The position numbers and the translations under genes were made by a program. The notes beneath the pieces are model-generated. The model did not search any database and was not told the origin of the DNA. It was given only the letters and a program-made list of their open reading frames with translations. Below are positions 44,011 through 53,472 of a stretch of DNA of 64,000 bases, in pieces. Each line of letters opens with the position of its first letter. Positions within the stretch are counted from its first letter, which is position 1. Location: contig CAZSBB010000032.1 in assembly GCA_964605235.1 (NCBI GenBank), positions 1 through 64,000 on the forward strand. Direction: 5' to 3'. The DNA comes from CAZSBB01 sp964605235. Its GTDB lineage: Bacteria; Planctomycetota; Phycisphaerae; Phycisphaerales; Phycisphaeraceae.

Positions 44011-47000
44011 TTACAACTGCCGCCCGATGTTGTACTGCGTCGGGTTGTCCTGCAGGCCGGGGAAGAGGTTTTCTTCTTCCTCGGTCTGGATGATGATCGT
44101 GGGCTTGACCAGGATCAGCAGGATGCGTTCGTCTTTGACCTTGGTGCGGTTGGTGAAGAAGCGGTTGAGCACCGGAATCTTGGACAGCACGGGGACGCCG
44201 GCTTCGATTTCAATGTCGCCCACCAGCCGCTGACCGCCGAGCATGAGCGTGCCGCGGTCGGGCACGATGACGCTGGTGCGGACTTCGGTGAGTTCCAGTT
44301 GCGGGGCTTCGATGGCGCCGGTGATGGTGGTGGCGTCGTTGTTATTGTTGTTGTTATTGGTGGTGGTGCCGTTTTCGTTCTGCTCGGAGGTGAACTCGAC
44401 GCGGCGGATTTCGGCGATCGCCGAGAGGCTGGGCCGCACGGTCATGGTGACATAGCGGCGATCGGCGCTGATGGTGCCTTCGACGTCCAGCAGCACGCCG
44501 GCCTGCACCACGTCAATGGTGGGGTTGAAGCCGCTGGCGTTGGGCACCGGTTCCAGGTCGGAGACGAAAGCGACCTGGCGGGCGACGGTGACATACGCGC
44601 GCTGGCCATTGAAGAACGTGATGCGCGGGGCGGTCAGCGAGATCGCCCGGCGGGAGTTCTTGGTGGCGCGAACCAGGACATTGACGCCCCAGTCGTCGAG
44701 GTAATAGAAGCTGACGCCCAGCGACTGGTTGGTGGCGCCGAAGCCGCTGCCGGCCAGGAAACTGCCGATGCCGGTGGCGCTGGCGGCCGCGGAGCCAAAG
44801 GAACCCGGCAAACCGGTGGACAGGGGGCGATTGGTGACGCTGTAGGAGTCCTGGGAGAACTTGATCGGGCCGACTTTGTCGTCGGCGCCGCCGTCGCCGA
44901 TTTGCAGGTCGATGTCGATGCCCACTTCGTCGAGGAAGTTCTGGTCCACCAGCAGGAAGCGGGCTTCCACGGAGATCTGCATGGAACGGGTTTGACGCAA
45001 CTGCGTGAGCAGGTCGGAGAGTTGCTTGTGGGAGTCGGGCGTGGTGTTGACGATCAGCAGGCCGTTGAGTTCGCTGATGGAGGAGACATCGCCGCCGAAC
45101 TCGACCCAGTCGTCGCGTTCGCCGACGGTGGTGCGGATCAGTTCGAGCAGGTCGTCGATCTGCTGCTGCCGGTCCGCTTCGAGGTCTTCATCGCTGTCGC
45201 CGCCGCCGGAGTCGCCAAAGAGGCTGCCGCCACCGCTGCCGCCGCTGCGTCCACCACCACCGCCGCTGCCGCTGCCGCCGCCGCTGGTGCCGCGTCTGTT
45301 CAGGGCGCTGCTCAGGTCGAACTCGGGGGCGTCGTCGAAGGAGGGTATCTGCACCAGCAGATCGTGGATGTCATAGGTGCGGGTGAAGCGGGTGGAGCGT
45401 TTGAGGTCGCGGATGGTGGAGACCACGATGATGCCGTCGGACACGCTCCAGCCGATGGGGTCGAGTTCATTGACCGCCGAGGCCTCGGCGACCACCTTGT
45501 CAAGCACCCGGCGGTGGGTGGTGACCTGGGGGAACTGCACGGTGATTGGCATGGTGCGTTCGACGCCGATGTTGGTCAGAATGGACCAGCGGATATCGAA
45601 GTTGACGCCCAGGCTGGTCTGGAGGAATTCGAAGACCGCCGACAGCCGGTTGTTTTCGAAGTTGACGGTGATCGGGTCACGCAGTTTGAGATCGACGCGC
45701 TGGTTGGCTTCCAGCGCGGCCGGCGTTTCCTCCAACCCCGCCAGCCGCTTGGCGGTCAGCTCCGGCCAGTCCGGGGGGAAGGTTATCAGGTTGTTGTAGG
45801 GAATGGTCGCTTCGGTGTTCTCGATGTGGTGGGCCTGGATCAGCGTGCCGCGTTTGCGCACCAGGTCCCGGGCTTTGACGTAGTTGGCGAGGTCCTCGAT
45901 GGTTTCGATCAGGAGGTTGACCGACGGGTTGTTCCGGTCCAGAAATTTGGCTTGTTTAAGCTGATTGAGGGCGCCTTCAAACTTGCCCTCGCGGCGCAGC
46001 TCCACGGCACGCTCGATAAGCTTCTGCACCTGCTCGTCGCGTTCCGCCAGGGCGGTCTTTTCCCGATCCCCGGCGTCCTTGATCCGCCGTTGCTCCAGTT
46101 CCTTCTGCTGGTTGGCTTCCGCCACACGCTGGGCGTCATCAATGCTCGCGCCGGTGCGGATGGCTTCCTCGCGCAACTGCCGGTAACGGTCGGCAGCGAG
46201 ATAGCGTTCGTTGCGGTCCAGGGTGATTTTGGCTTGCGACACCGCTTCCCGGGCGGCGGCGAAGTTGCGGGCTTCCGCCAGCGACTTGGCGCGGTTGATG
46301 AGCTGGTTGTACTCGCTGATGGTCGCTTCCTGCCGCAGGCGCAGAGCTTCCTTTTCGCTTTCGAGCACGCCGCGCGGCGCCAGGGCGAAGTTGTCCTTCG
46401 CCTGCGCGGCTTTGAGCCCCGCCTGGGCGTCGGCGTTGTCCGGTTCCACCTTGAGCACGGACTGGTAGCTCTCGGCGGCGAGGCGGTACTGCGCCTGCCG
46501 TTCGGCGGCGCGGGCGGCGGCGAGCTTCTCCTGCACGTAGAGCTTCTTGGCTTCCGCCAGCGGGTCGGCGCCGCCGGCGTTGCCGTTGCGGGTCACGACT
46601 TTGCCGGGGGCGCTGCTGTTCTGACGCATCTGGTTGATCAGCGCCAGTTGCCGATCCACGCGTTCATTTTCGAACCAGCCCAGATCAACGCCGGCTTCCT
46701 TGACCGCCATGAGCTTGCGCTCGGCATCATCAAGCTTGCCCGCCTGAATCTCGGCGGTGGCGTCGGCGACGAGCTGCTGGTACTGGGTCACCTGGGCGTC
46801 GGCGCTGCGGCGAATCTCCGCGAGCCGGGCGGTGGCGTTGGCGCGCTGCGTGGCGTCGGCCTGGGCGTGCTTGACCACCGCGCGGTAGTAGGTGGCGGCC
46901 CGGGCGTAGTTGCCTTCACGCTGCGCCTGCAGCGCTTTGTCGTAGAGTTCCTGGGGCGGGGCGCTGCCGTCGAGCAGGCGTTCGATGTCCTGCAAAGCCT

Positions 47001-47220
47001 GGAAAAGCTGGACGCGCTGTTCCTTGGGCAACTGCAGCGGATCGACCCGCTCGAGCGTGCTCTTGGCGGCCGGCAGGTCGCCGTCGGAATACTGCTTCAG
47101 GCCCTGGTTGTACAAGGCGTCGGCGCTGGGACCATCATCCAACGCCAGGGCCGGCCCTGCCGCGCATACTCCCAAACCGAAGCAAGCCAGCATCAAGACC
47201 GTGCAAATGCGTTGTCGCAA
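44011..47220 (-). CDS. Secretin (type II/IV secretion family) with TPR-like N-terminus
   Basis: A 1069-residue outer-membrane secretin. A signal peptide is followed by TPR-like, charged helical repeats to about residue 400. A STN/N0-like domain comes near residue 520 (VNFENNRLSAVFEFLQTSLG). The secretin core spans about 740-1040, with VPVLSKIPVLNRFF near 1010 as its signature. Two low-complexity inserts stand out: a Gly/Ser run near 640-670 and an Asn run near 950, encoded by a GTT/ATT microsatellite (44333-44357). The start is probably TTG at 47218-47220, with GGGAGG 5 bases upstream. It would form the outer-membrane channel for the prepilin-type system, whose other parts are outside the window. 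Confidence 0.88.
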   Translation of the reverse strand: MRQRICTVLMLACFGLGVCAAGPALALDDGPSADALYNQGLKQYSDGDLPAAKSTLERVDPLQLPKEQRVQLFQALQDIERLLDGSAPPQELYDKALQAQREGNYARAATYYRAVVKHAQADATQRANATARLAEIRRSADAQVTQYQQLVADATAEIQAGKLDDAERKLMAVKEAGVDLGWFENERVDRQLALINQMRQNSSAPGKVVTRNGNAGGADPLAEAKKLYVQEKLAAARAAERQAQYRLAAESYQSVLKVEPDNADAQAGLKAAQAKDNFALAPRGVLESEKEALRLRQEATISEYNQLINRAKSLAEARNFAAAREAVSQAKITLDRNERYLAADRYRQLREEAIRTGASIDDAQRVAEANQQKELEQRRIKDAGDREKTALAERDEQVQKLIERAVELRREGKFEGALNQLKQAKFLDRNNPSVNLLIETIEDLANYVKARDLVRKRGTLIQAHHIENTEATIPYNNLITFPPDWPELTAKRLAGLEETPAALEANQRVDLKLRDPITVNFENNRLSAVFEFLQTSLGVNFDIRWSILTNIGVERTMPITVQFPQVTTHRRVLDKVVAEASAVNELDPIGWSVSDGIIVVSTIRDLKRSTRFTRTYDIHDLLVQIPSFDDAPEFDLSSALNRRGTSGGGSGSGGGGGRSGGSGGGSLFGDSGGGDSDEDLEADRQQQIDDLLELIRTTVGERDDWVEFGGDVSSISELNGLLIVNTTPDSHKQLSDLLTQLRQTRSMQISVEARFLLVDQNFLDEVGIDIDLQIGDGGADDKVGPIKFSQDSYSVTNRPLSTGLPGSFGSAAASATGIGSFLAGSGFGATNQSLGVSFYYLDDWGVNVLVRATKNSRRAISLTAPRITFFNGQRAYVTVARQVAFVSDLEPVPNASGFNPTIDVVQAGVLLDVEGTISADRRYVTMTVRPSLSAIAEIRRVEFTSEQNENGTTTNNNNNNNDATTITGAIEAPQLELTEVRTSVIVPDRGTLMLGGQRLVGDIEIEAGVPVLSKIPVLNRFFTNRTKVKDERILLILVKPTIIIQTEEEENLFPGLQDNPTQYNIGRQL

Positions 47221-47474
47221 AGCGAGCCTCCCAACCAAAGCGCTGTGACTTGCCGACCCGCGTCGTCGGAAGCCACAACTTTGTCGCTCACCGGGAATTA
47301 CCTGGCGAAACCATCGCGAAAATCATTCCATGGACCGCGAACTCCCCGCCCTGTGGGAACAACGATCGCGGTCGGCGTGCAGCGGGCGGATCACCCGAGG
47401 CGCAGTCTAAATGCTGCCTTGAACGGCTGCAAGTGCTTTGTGCCCTTGCATCTGTGGGGAAGCCGCAAAAAAGA

Positions 47475-47507
47475 ACCCGGCCCATGGCAGTGGGCCGGGT
47501 CCGGGGT
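47475..47507 (-). terminator. Intrinsic terminator after the broken outer-membrane gene
   Basis: On the minus strand ACCCGGCCCA and TGGGCCGGGT form a perfect 10-bp stem with a 6-base loop, followed by TCTTTTTTGC. The rest of the 440-base gap 47221-47660 shows no gene. Confidence 0.8.
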
Positions 47508-47660
47508 GATGAGGGAGACGTCCGCGGCGCCGCCACCGTCAACTGCAAGGCGGCGCCTGGAGTAAAACCTTGACCGCCCAGGGGGGGCTAAGTCCCGAGG
47601 GCAACAGCCGCCGAACACCCCAGGCTTGGTCACCGCCCGGGCAACCTCCAGGGGCTGGGG

Positions 47661-48565
47661 TTAGAAGCTCAGGACGGCCGAGGCGGTCCAGCGGTAGCCG
47701 TACATGTCATTGCCTTTGGTCAGCGGGGTTTCGTAGGCGAGACGCAGCGCCAGATTGTCGATGACGCGCAGCTCGCCGCCGATGCCGACGGTGACCACTT
47801 CATTGTTCTTGCCGCCGCCGAAGTTTGCCAGGTCCACGCCCTGGAAGGGCACGACGACCTGACCTTCGTCCAGCACGTGGTAACCGTTGAACTCAACCAC
47901 CGGGCTGAAGTGCTTGCAGAGGTAGTAGTCCAGGTGGATATGCCAGGTCATGCGATCGGCATTGCCCAGACTGTCGTGCTCATAGTCGACGACATAGAAG
48001 TTGACATTGCCGCCCAGGTGCAGGGGGCCAAAGCCCTTGTTGACGCTCAGCCAGAAGCGCCATTGGTCGTCATTCTGCAACACCCGGCCGGGGCCGACTT
48101 TGAATTCGTAACCGATGCCCGCGGCGGCATGGAACTGGTGTTCCCAGTCCTGAATGAAGTTGTACTTGACACCCGCCGCCAGGTCCGCCGAACCGCCGGC
48201 TTCGATCAGCCCGGAGTCCAGTTCGATGTAGCCGTCTTTGTAGGCGACGAATTGAATTGCTTGGTCAGCGCCAGCCGAATCTGGGCGGCATAGACCTGAG
48301 CGTCGCCGCCGTTGAGGATGCCGGATTTGGGAAACTTGTGTTGCAGGAACCACGCCCGCACGTCGGTGGTGACGAACGAGTCCTCGGCGTCGTAAGGATC
48401 AGTCACCGGATGGACGAACCGGTGGTTTTCAGGAACCTGGCTGGCGGCTTCGGTGGGGTCGCCAAACAGCACAAATCTGGCGTGCTGCGCCTGGACGCTG
48501 CGGGGCAGCGCAACCAGCGCCAGACAAGCCAACACCCAGACCCAGCGTGACGGAATCAGACCCAT
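47661..48565 (-). pseudogene. Outer-membrane beta-barrel-like protein, frameshifted
   Basis: The first half starts MGLIPSRWVWVLACLALVAL with a signal peptide ending near VQAQH. It reads in frame to RLALTKQF at about 48250. The second half resumes in another frame as FVAYKDGYIELDSG and ends WTASAVLSF, with alternating strands and a terminal Phe, as expected of an outer-membrane barrel. The break is a tandem duplication GAATT-GAATT at 48249-48258 on the plus strand. Deleting one unit gives LTKQFVAYKDGY and a clean reading frame of 299 residues. It could be a true pseudogene, reversible slippage or a sequencing error. Promoter and terminator are both intact. Confidence 0.8.
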
Positions 48566-48626
48566 GATGGAACTCTCCTGTGGCGGTTGAAATGGTGAAC
48601 GCTGCACCGCCGGCAGCGACGGCAGC

Positions 48627-48655
48627 AAGTTAAAATTGTTCTAATTACATGTCAA
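48627..48655 (-). promoter_or_regulatory. Promoter of the outer-membrane protein gene
   Basis: On the minus strand a perfect TTGACA (48650-48655) is followed after 17 bases by TAACTT (48627-48632). The start codon is 61 bases downstream. The remainder of the gap 48656-48926 shows no gene. Confidence 0.55.
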
Positions 48656-48926
48656 GGCAGATTTGTCTTAAATAATGCGAAATGGATAGATGCGGCACTG
48701 CATCCGCCGATGCCGACCGGGCGGTCGGGGATCATCAGGAAGTGCCTGCTTCCTGGCGGGGAACAGCTTGAAACTGGAGCCCCAACCGCGATTGCCGGGG
48801 TCGTGACAGGCTCCGCAGCAGCACCGCAGGGATTGCTGCCGTGTGGGATTCTTCCGCAGGCAATGGATTGGCGACCCGCGCTGCCCCCGGGCCGGAGGGC
48901 TGGAGCCACGGCGGCGAACGGGAAAA

Positions 48927-49457
48927 TCAGGGCGTGGGCGCTTCGCCGGGAAGGTTGCGCTGGAGCACCGGCAACCGGTAACGCCGCTGCGCCTGCCAGC
49001 CGAAGAGCAGGTCGTGCAGTTCATCCACGCCGGCGACCGAGCCATCGATCACGCGCAGGGAAGCCGAACCGGCGCCCGGCAACCGGATGGTCAGGCGGTC
49101 TTCGCTGCGCGTGGGTTTGTCGCCCCAGCGGGCGCTCGGAGCGTTGAACCAACCATGGTGCTGGGCGCGGGCGATCAGTTCCTCGATCTCCGCGCTGGTG
49201 AGCTGGCCCACCGGTTCCACCACGCCCTGGCGCGCCGCATTGCCGCCGGCGAACAGGAAGCTGCCGTCGCTTTGCAATTGGAAGGCGGTGTAACGCCGGT
49301 CGGTGGTCGAACGGGACAGTTCCAGCGTCAGGTTGCGCGGGTTGGTGTCGACTTTCGCTTTGCCCGCTGTTGCTGACGAACTGGCGCAGGCGCTCAGACA
49401 CAGCGGCAGAACCAGCAGCAGCCCACGCAGATTGCGGCACCACGAGGAATGGGTCAT
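48927..49457 (-). CDS. Lipoprotein of unknown function (1)
   Basis: A 176-residue protein with a lipoprotein signal: LLLVLPLCLSAC ends in a lipobox with Cys at about residue 24. The mature part has LTLELSRSTTDRRYTAFQLQSDGSFLF, GQLTSAEIEELIARA and RLTIRLPGAGSASLRVIDG. The pattern is like that of the lipoprotein encoded just upstream, so the two are probably paralogous. The ATG overlaps the upstream stop as ATGA. I recognise no named family. Confidence 0.75.
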   Translation of the reverse strand: MTHSSWCRNLRGLLLVLPLCLSACASSSATAGKAKVDTNPRNLTLELSRSTTDRRYTAFQLQSDGSFLFAGGNAARQGVVEPVGQLTSAEIEELIARAQHHGWFNAPSARWGDKPTRSEDRLTIRLPGAGSASLRVIDGSVAGVDELHDLLFGWQAQRRYRLPVLQRNLPGEAPTP

Positions 49458-49972
49458 GGCTGTTCCACCCAGGGGTCGACGCTGCCGCCGGTGTAGGCGA
49501 TCAGCAGTTCCAGCAGCTTGCGGGTCGGGGGCGATTCGAGCATCGTCGTGCGATACCGGTGCGTGCGGCCCCAGGCGTTGATCGCCAGCTCATACGTCAC
49601 CGCCGCCGCATCCGGCTGCCCGAGTTTCGCGCCCAGCGGGCTGGTGGGTTCGACGTGCAGGCTCGCCTCATGAATCACATCCAGCACTTTGCGCACCTGG
49701 CTGGGGGTGAGCGTCAACCGATGGGCGGGCAAGCCTGGAGCCGCAGCGCCCGCGCCCAGCGCCAGGTACAGCGTGCGATCCGGCAGCAGAATGTAGCGTG
49801 ACGCCTGCTGCCGACGATCCGCGCCGGTCGCGGGGCCATGAATGCGGAAATCGAGTGAGAAATCCGGGGGATCCTCCAGCCCGCCGCGCAGCGCGTGCTG
49901 ATACGGCTGACCACAACCGCTGACGCACAAGGCTGCCCCCAACCACAGCAGCAGCAATCCACCTCGCATCAT
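49454..49972 (-). CDS. Lipoprotein of unknown function (2)
   Basis: A 172-residue protein with signal LLLLWLGAALCVSGC, a lipobox at residue 17. FSLDFRIHGPATGADRR, YILLPDRTLYL, LTPSQVRKVLDVIHEA and VTYELAINAWGRTHRY mirror the order of elements in the downstream lipoprotein. Both may share one small domain of unknown fold. The start at 49970-49972 was chosen for its position just before the hydrophobic segment; an ATG seven codons upstream is also possible. A STAS-domain gene precedes it. Confidence 0.72.
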   Translation of the reverse strand: MMRGGLLLLWLGAALCVSGCGQPYQHALRGGLEDPPDFSLDFRIHGPATGADRRQQASRYILLPDRTLYLALGAGAAAPGLPAHRLTLTPSQVRKVLDVIHEASLHVEPTSPLGAKLGQPDAAAVTYELAINAWGRTHRYRTTMLESPPTRKLLELLIAYTGGSVDPWVEQP

Positions 49973-50045
49973 CTTGCTTTGACCCCTGCCCATGGACGCA
50001 TCAACCTTCCCTGCCCGCGGCGGGCGCGGACGCCGCGGCCTGCTT

Positions 50046-50387
50046 TCAATGCCCCCCGAGTTGCAACGCCGCCAGCGCTGTGCTGACATCCGGGGAGAAC
50101 TCAAACACCTTGTCCAGTCCGGTCATCATGAAGACCGCCCACACCGTGTTGGTGGGGCCGGCGATGCGCATCCGGCTGTCGCGGTCGATCATCAGCTTGC
50201 GCACGCGCAGGAGCTGCGACAGGTTGCTGCTGTTGATCTGCGTGGTGCCCGCCAGGTCGATGACCACGCTGGGCGTGGCGGCCGCGGTGCGCAACTGCTC
50301 GAACAAGCTGGTCAGGTCCTCACTGATGACCGGCTCATCCAATAGCCGCGCCACCCAGATGCCTTCGGACCATTGCTGAATCGGCAT
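50046..50387 (-). CDS. STAS-domain protein (anti-sigma factor antagonist-like)
   Basis: A 113-residue single STAS domain. SVVIDLAGTTQINSSNLSQLLRVRK places Ser residues at the phosphorylation site known from SpoIIAA-type antagonists. VFMMTGLDKVFEFSPDVSTALAAL is the usual C-terminal helix. It probably takes part in a partner-switching pathway with a serine kinase. No kinase or sigma factor gene is adjacent. It precedes the two lipoprotein genes on the same strand, with about 70 bases between. Confidence 0.82.
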   Translation of the reverse strand: MPIQQWSEGIWVARLLDEPVISEDLTSLFEQLRTAAATPSVVIDLAGTTQINSSNLSQLLRVRKLMIDRDSRMRIAGPTNTVWAVFMMTGLDKVFEFSPDVSTALAALQLGGH

Positions 50388-50449
50388 GGTGCTGCTCCAA
50401 CGTCAGGCGGGGCGTTGGTCGAACCCTCAACCAGCGCGGCTTGGTATAC

Positions 50450-50574
50450 GTCCAAGCTCACCACAGAGGCACAGAGAACACGGAGCAAAGTCGGGAGCAG
50501 TAAATCTGTCCTGATTTATTCGCTCTTCTCGGTGAGCTTGACTCGGTGAGCTCTGTGACTCGGTGGTGCAATTT
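50450..50574. repeat. CACAGAG-type palindromic repeat (REP4)
   Basis: CTCACCACAGAGGCACAGAG on the left and GAGCTCTGTGACTCGGTGGT on the right are inverted relatives; CTTCTCGGTGAGCTTGACTC lies inside. It resembles the copy at 24529-24617. Confidence 0.65.
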
Positions 50575-50589
50575 CCAAGGAGTGATGGC

Positions 50590-53283
50590 TTACGCGTCGT
50601 CATCCGCTGCGGCGAAGTCATCCTCGTCTTCATCCAGTTCAGCGCTGAGTTCCGCGTCCTCGATTGCCTCGTCCGCTGGCTCGGGGGCGCTCTGGCCTTC
50701 CTCGTCATCTTCCTCCACCACCCGGGCGACGGACGCCAGGGCGCCGCCTTCCTTGAGGTTGATGACGCGCACGCCCTGCGAGCCGCGCGCGGTCTGGCGC
50801 ACGGTCTGGGCGTTGATGCGGACGATCATGCCGTCGGTGGAGACGAGGATCAGGTCGTCGCCGGGCTCGATGCCCAGGATGCCGACCACTTCGCCGTTGC
50901 GGCTGCCGGTGCGGATGTCGATGCGGCCTTTGCCGCCGCGGCCCTGGGTGCGGTACTGACCATCTTCCTGCTGGACGAGGTACTCGCTCAGCGGGGTGCG
51001 TTTGCCGTAGCCCTTGGTGGTGACGGTGAGCATGGTGCGGGCGTCGTCGGGGGTGCAGCGCATCAGGCCGATGACCGCATCGCCCTTGCCCAGGCTGATG
51101 CCCTTGACGCCGCTGGCGTTGCGGCCCATGGCGCGGGCGTCGTCTTCATGGAAGCGGATCGCCATGCCGCGCTTGGTCGCCAGCAGCAGATGATCGCGGC
51201 CGCTGGTCCACGACACGCCGATGAGGCTGTCGCCTTCGCGCAGGCCCAGGGCGATGATGCCCGAGCGGTGGACGTTGCGATATTCCTTGAGCGCGGTGCG
51301 CTTGACCAGGCCCTGGGCGCTGGCGAATACCAGGAACAGCTCTTCGCGTTCGAAGTCGGCAATGGGCATGAAGTGCCGGACGCGCTCGCCTTCGCGCAGC
51401 TCCAGCAGGTTGACGATCGCCCGGCCGCGACTGGTGCGCGGAGCTTCGGGAATCTCGTACACCTTGAGCTTGAACACCCGTCCGGTGTCGGTGAAGCAGA
51501 GCAGATCGTCGTGCGTGGAGGCGACGAAGACGTGCTCGGTGAAATCGCCGTCGCGGATGTCCGCGCCGATGATGCCGCGCCCGCCGCGCCCCTGCGTGCG
51601 GTAATCATCCACCGGCTGCCGCTTGACGTAGCCGTTGTGGGTGATGGTGACCGCCACGTTTTGTTCGGGGGTCAGGGCGCCCAGGTCGAAGTCGCCGATT
51701 TCCTCATCGGTGATCTGCGTCCGGCGCGGGTCGGCAAAGCGGGTTTTGAGGTCGATCAGGTCCGCCTTGATGATCGCGTACACCCGGTCGTCATCGCCGA
51801 GGATTGCTTCGTATTCCTCGATCTGCTTGAGCAGCTCGGCGTAGTGGCTGACGAGCTTTTCGATTTCGAGCCCGACCAGTTGGATCAGTTGCAGCCGACC
51901 GATGGCTTCCGCCTGCACGCGCGAAAGGTGAATTTCGTTGCTCGCCGACTGCGCCAGCAAGCGCGGGGGAATCTGCGGCGCGTAGGGATGCCCAGCGGGA
52001 ATGCGGAAGCCACGCGCCATCAAGCGCTCGATCGCTTCCTCGCGGGTGCGGGAAGTGCGGATGAGCTTGATGACTTCGTCAATGTCGCAGACCGCGTAGA
52101 TCAAGCCCTCGATGCGATGGGCTTCCTGGGCAGCCTTCTTGAGCAGGTGGGCGGTGCGCCGGCGAATGACTTCAAACCGGTGCTCGATGTAAATCTGAAT
52201 CAGCTCTTTGAGCGACAGCGTGCGCGGCTGACCACGCACCAGGGCGATGTTGATGATGCTGAAGGTCGACTGCAGCGGGGTCATGGTGTAGAGCTGCTTT
52301 TCGACCACATTGGGGTCAGCCCCGCGCTTGAGCTCGATCACGACCCGCATGCCGCCGCGGTTGGAGCTTTCGTCGACGATGTTGACGATGTCCGTCAGCC
52401 GTTCCTGCTTGCGCAGTTCGACGATCTTGGCGACGATGCCGTCGTTCTTGGCGACCTGGTAGGGGATTTCGGTGACCACCAGCAGGTTGCGGCCCGAATC
52501 GGTCTGTTCGTGATGGACCTTGGCGCGGACGTAGATCCGGCCGCGCCCGGTGGCGTACGCCTGGGCGATGCCGCCGCGCCCGCAGATGATGCCGCCGGTG
52601 GGGAAGTCGGGGCCCGGCACCAGTTTCATCAGTTCCAGCACATTGAGGTCGGGCTGATCGATGACGGCAATGATGGCGTCGCAGATTTCACCCAGATTGT
52701 GCGTGGGCATCGAGCACGCCATACCCACCGCGATGCCGGTCGAGCCGTTGAGCAGCAGGTTGGGCAGGCGGGCGGGCAGGACGCGCGGCTCATCGACGGT
52801 TTCGTCGAAGTTGGGCTGCCAGTCCACGGTGTCGAGCTTGAGGTCTTCAAGCATTTCCATGGCGTGGGCGTGCAGCCGCGCCTCGGTGTAACGCATGGCG
52901 GCGGGGGGGTCGGGGTCGATGGAGCCGAAGTTGCCCTGCTTGTCGATCAGCAGGTAGCGCATCTTCCATTCCTGCGCCATGTTGACCAGGGTGGGATAGA
53001 TGGCGCTGTCGCCGTGGGGGTGGTACTTCTTCATCGTCTCGCCCACGATGCCGGCGCACTTGGTGTGCTTGCGGCCGGGGGAGAGATTCAGGTCGTTCAT
53101 CGCCACGAGGATGCGGCGTTGCGACGGCTTGAGTCCATCGCGGGCATCAGGCAACGCCCGATCCACGATGGTGCTCATGGCATAGGTGAGATAGCTCTCG
53201 GCCAACTCGGTGTCGATGGCCTGGTCCACGATGCGGCCGGCGGGAAAACCTTCCGCTTCAGGTTTGGACTGCTCTTCACTCAT
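50590..53283 (-). CDS. gyrA: DNA gyrase subunit A
   Basis: An 897-residue gyrase A subunit. The catalytic Tyr is at about residue 132 in AAMRYTEARL. The quinolone-determining region reads HPHGDSAIYPTL: Ser93 matches E. coli Ser83, but Pro97 stands where E. coli has Asp87. GyrA-box-like motifs occur twice in the C-terminal beta-pinwheel: QGRGGRG near residue 562 and QGRGGKG near 780. The protein ends in a 45-residue acidic tail (AELDEDEDDFAAADDDA). The presence of a GyrA box favours gyrase over topoisomerase IV. AGGAGG is 12 bases before the ATG at 53281-53283. It is divergent from the peroxiredoxin gene. Confidence 0.95.
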   Translation of the reverse strand: MSEEQSKPEAEGFPAGRIVDQAIDTELAESYLTYAMSTIVDRALPDARDGLKPSQRRILVAMNDLNLSPGRKHTKCAGIVGETMKKYHPHGDSAIYPTLVNMAQEWKMRYLLIDKQGNFGSIDPDPPAAMRYTEARLHAHAMEMLEDLKLDTVDWQPNFDETVDEPRVLPARLPNLLLNGSTGIAVGMACSMPTHNLGEICDAIIAVIDQPDLNVLELMKLVPGPDFPTGGIICGRGGIAQAYATGRGRIYVRAKVHHEQTDSGRNLLVVTEIPYQVAKNDGIVAKIVELRKQERLTDIVNIVDESSNRGGMRVVIELKRGADPNVVEKQLYTMTPLQSTFSIINIALVRGQPRTLSLKELIQIYIEHRFEVIRRRTAHLLKKAAQEAHRIEGLIYAVCDIDEVIKLIRTSRTREEAIERLMARGFRIPAGHPYAPQIPPRLLAQSASNEIHLSRVQAEAIGRLQLIQLVGLEIEKLVSHYAELLKQIEEYEAILGDDDRVYAIIKADLIDLKTRFADPRRTQITDEEIGDFDLGALTPEQNVAVTITHNGYVKRQPVDDYRTQGRGGRGIIGADIRDGDFTEHVFVASTHDDLLCFTDTGRVFKLKVYEIPEAPRTSRGRAIVNLLELREGERVRHFMPIADFEREELFLVFASAQGLVKRTALKEYRNVHRSGIIALGLREGDSLIGVSWTSGRDHLLLATKRGMAIRFHEDDARAMGRNASGVKGISLGKGDAVIGLMRCTPDDARTMLTVTTKGYGKRTPLSEYLVQQEDGQYRTQGRGGKGRIDIRTGSRNGEVVGILGIEPGDDLILVSTDGMIVRINAQTVRQTARGSQGVRVINLKEGGALASVARVVEEDDEEGQSAPEPADEAIEDAELSAELDEDEDDFAAADDDA

Positions 53284-53472
53284 GGGGCGGGCGGCCTCCT
53301 GCCGCGAATTTCCTGCACAATCCGGCCAGTCTGGCGCTGACGCTTGCATGGCGCCGGGGCCCGGTCCACCGGGCTGGCAAAAGACCAGTATTTTACCGGG
53401 AAATCGGCAGTTACGCGAATCGCCCCCGACCTGCCGCCGCCGGCGAAATTTCCGGGTCGTCTGCGTGGACTC

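Noticed and set aside
44333..44366. GTT/ATT repeat as a phase-variation switch
   Set aside because: It is a trinucleotide repeat in frame, so length change alters only the number of Asn residues and does not turn the gene off.
43879..47565. A 1228-codon plus-strand open frame
   Set aside because: It mirrors the secretin gene; its Ala/Val/Gly-rich translation reflects codon bias on the other strand.
50563..53340. A 925-codon plus-strand open frame
   Set aside because: It mirrors gyrA and has no motif of its own.
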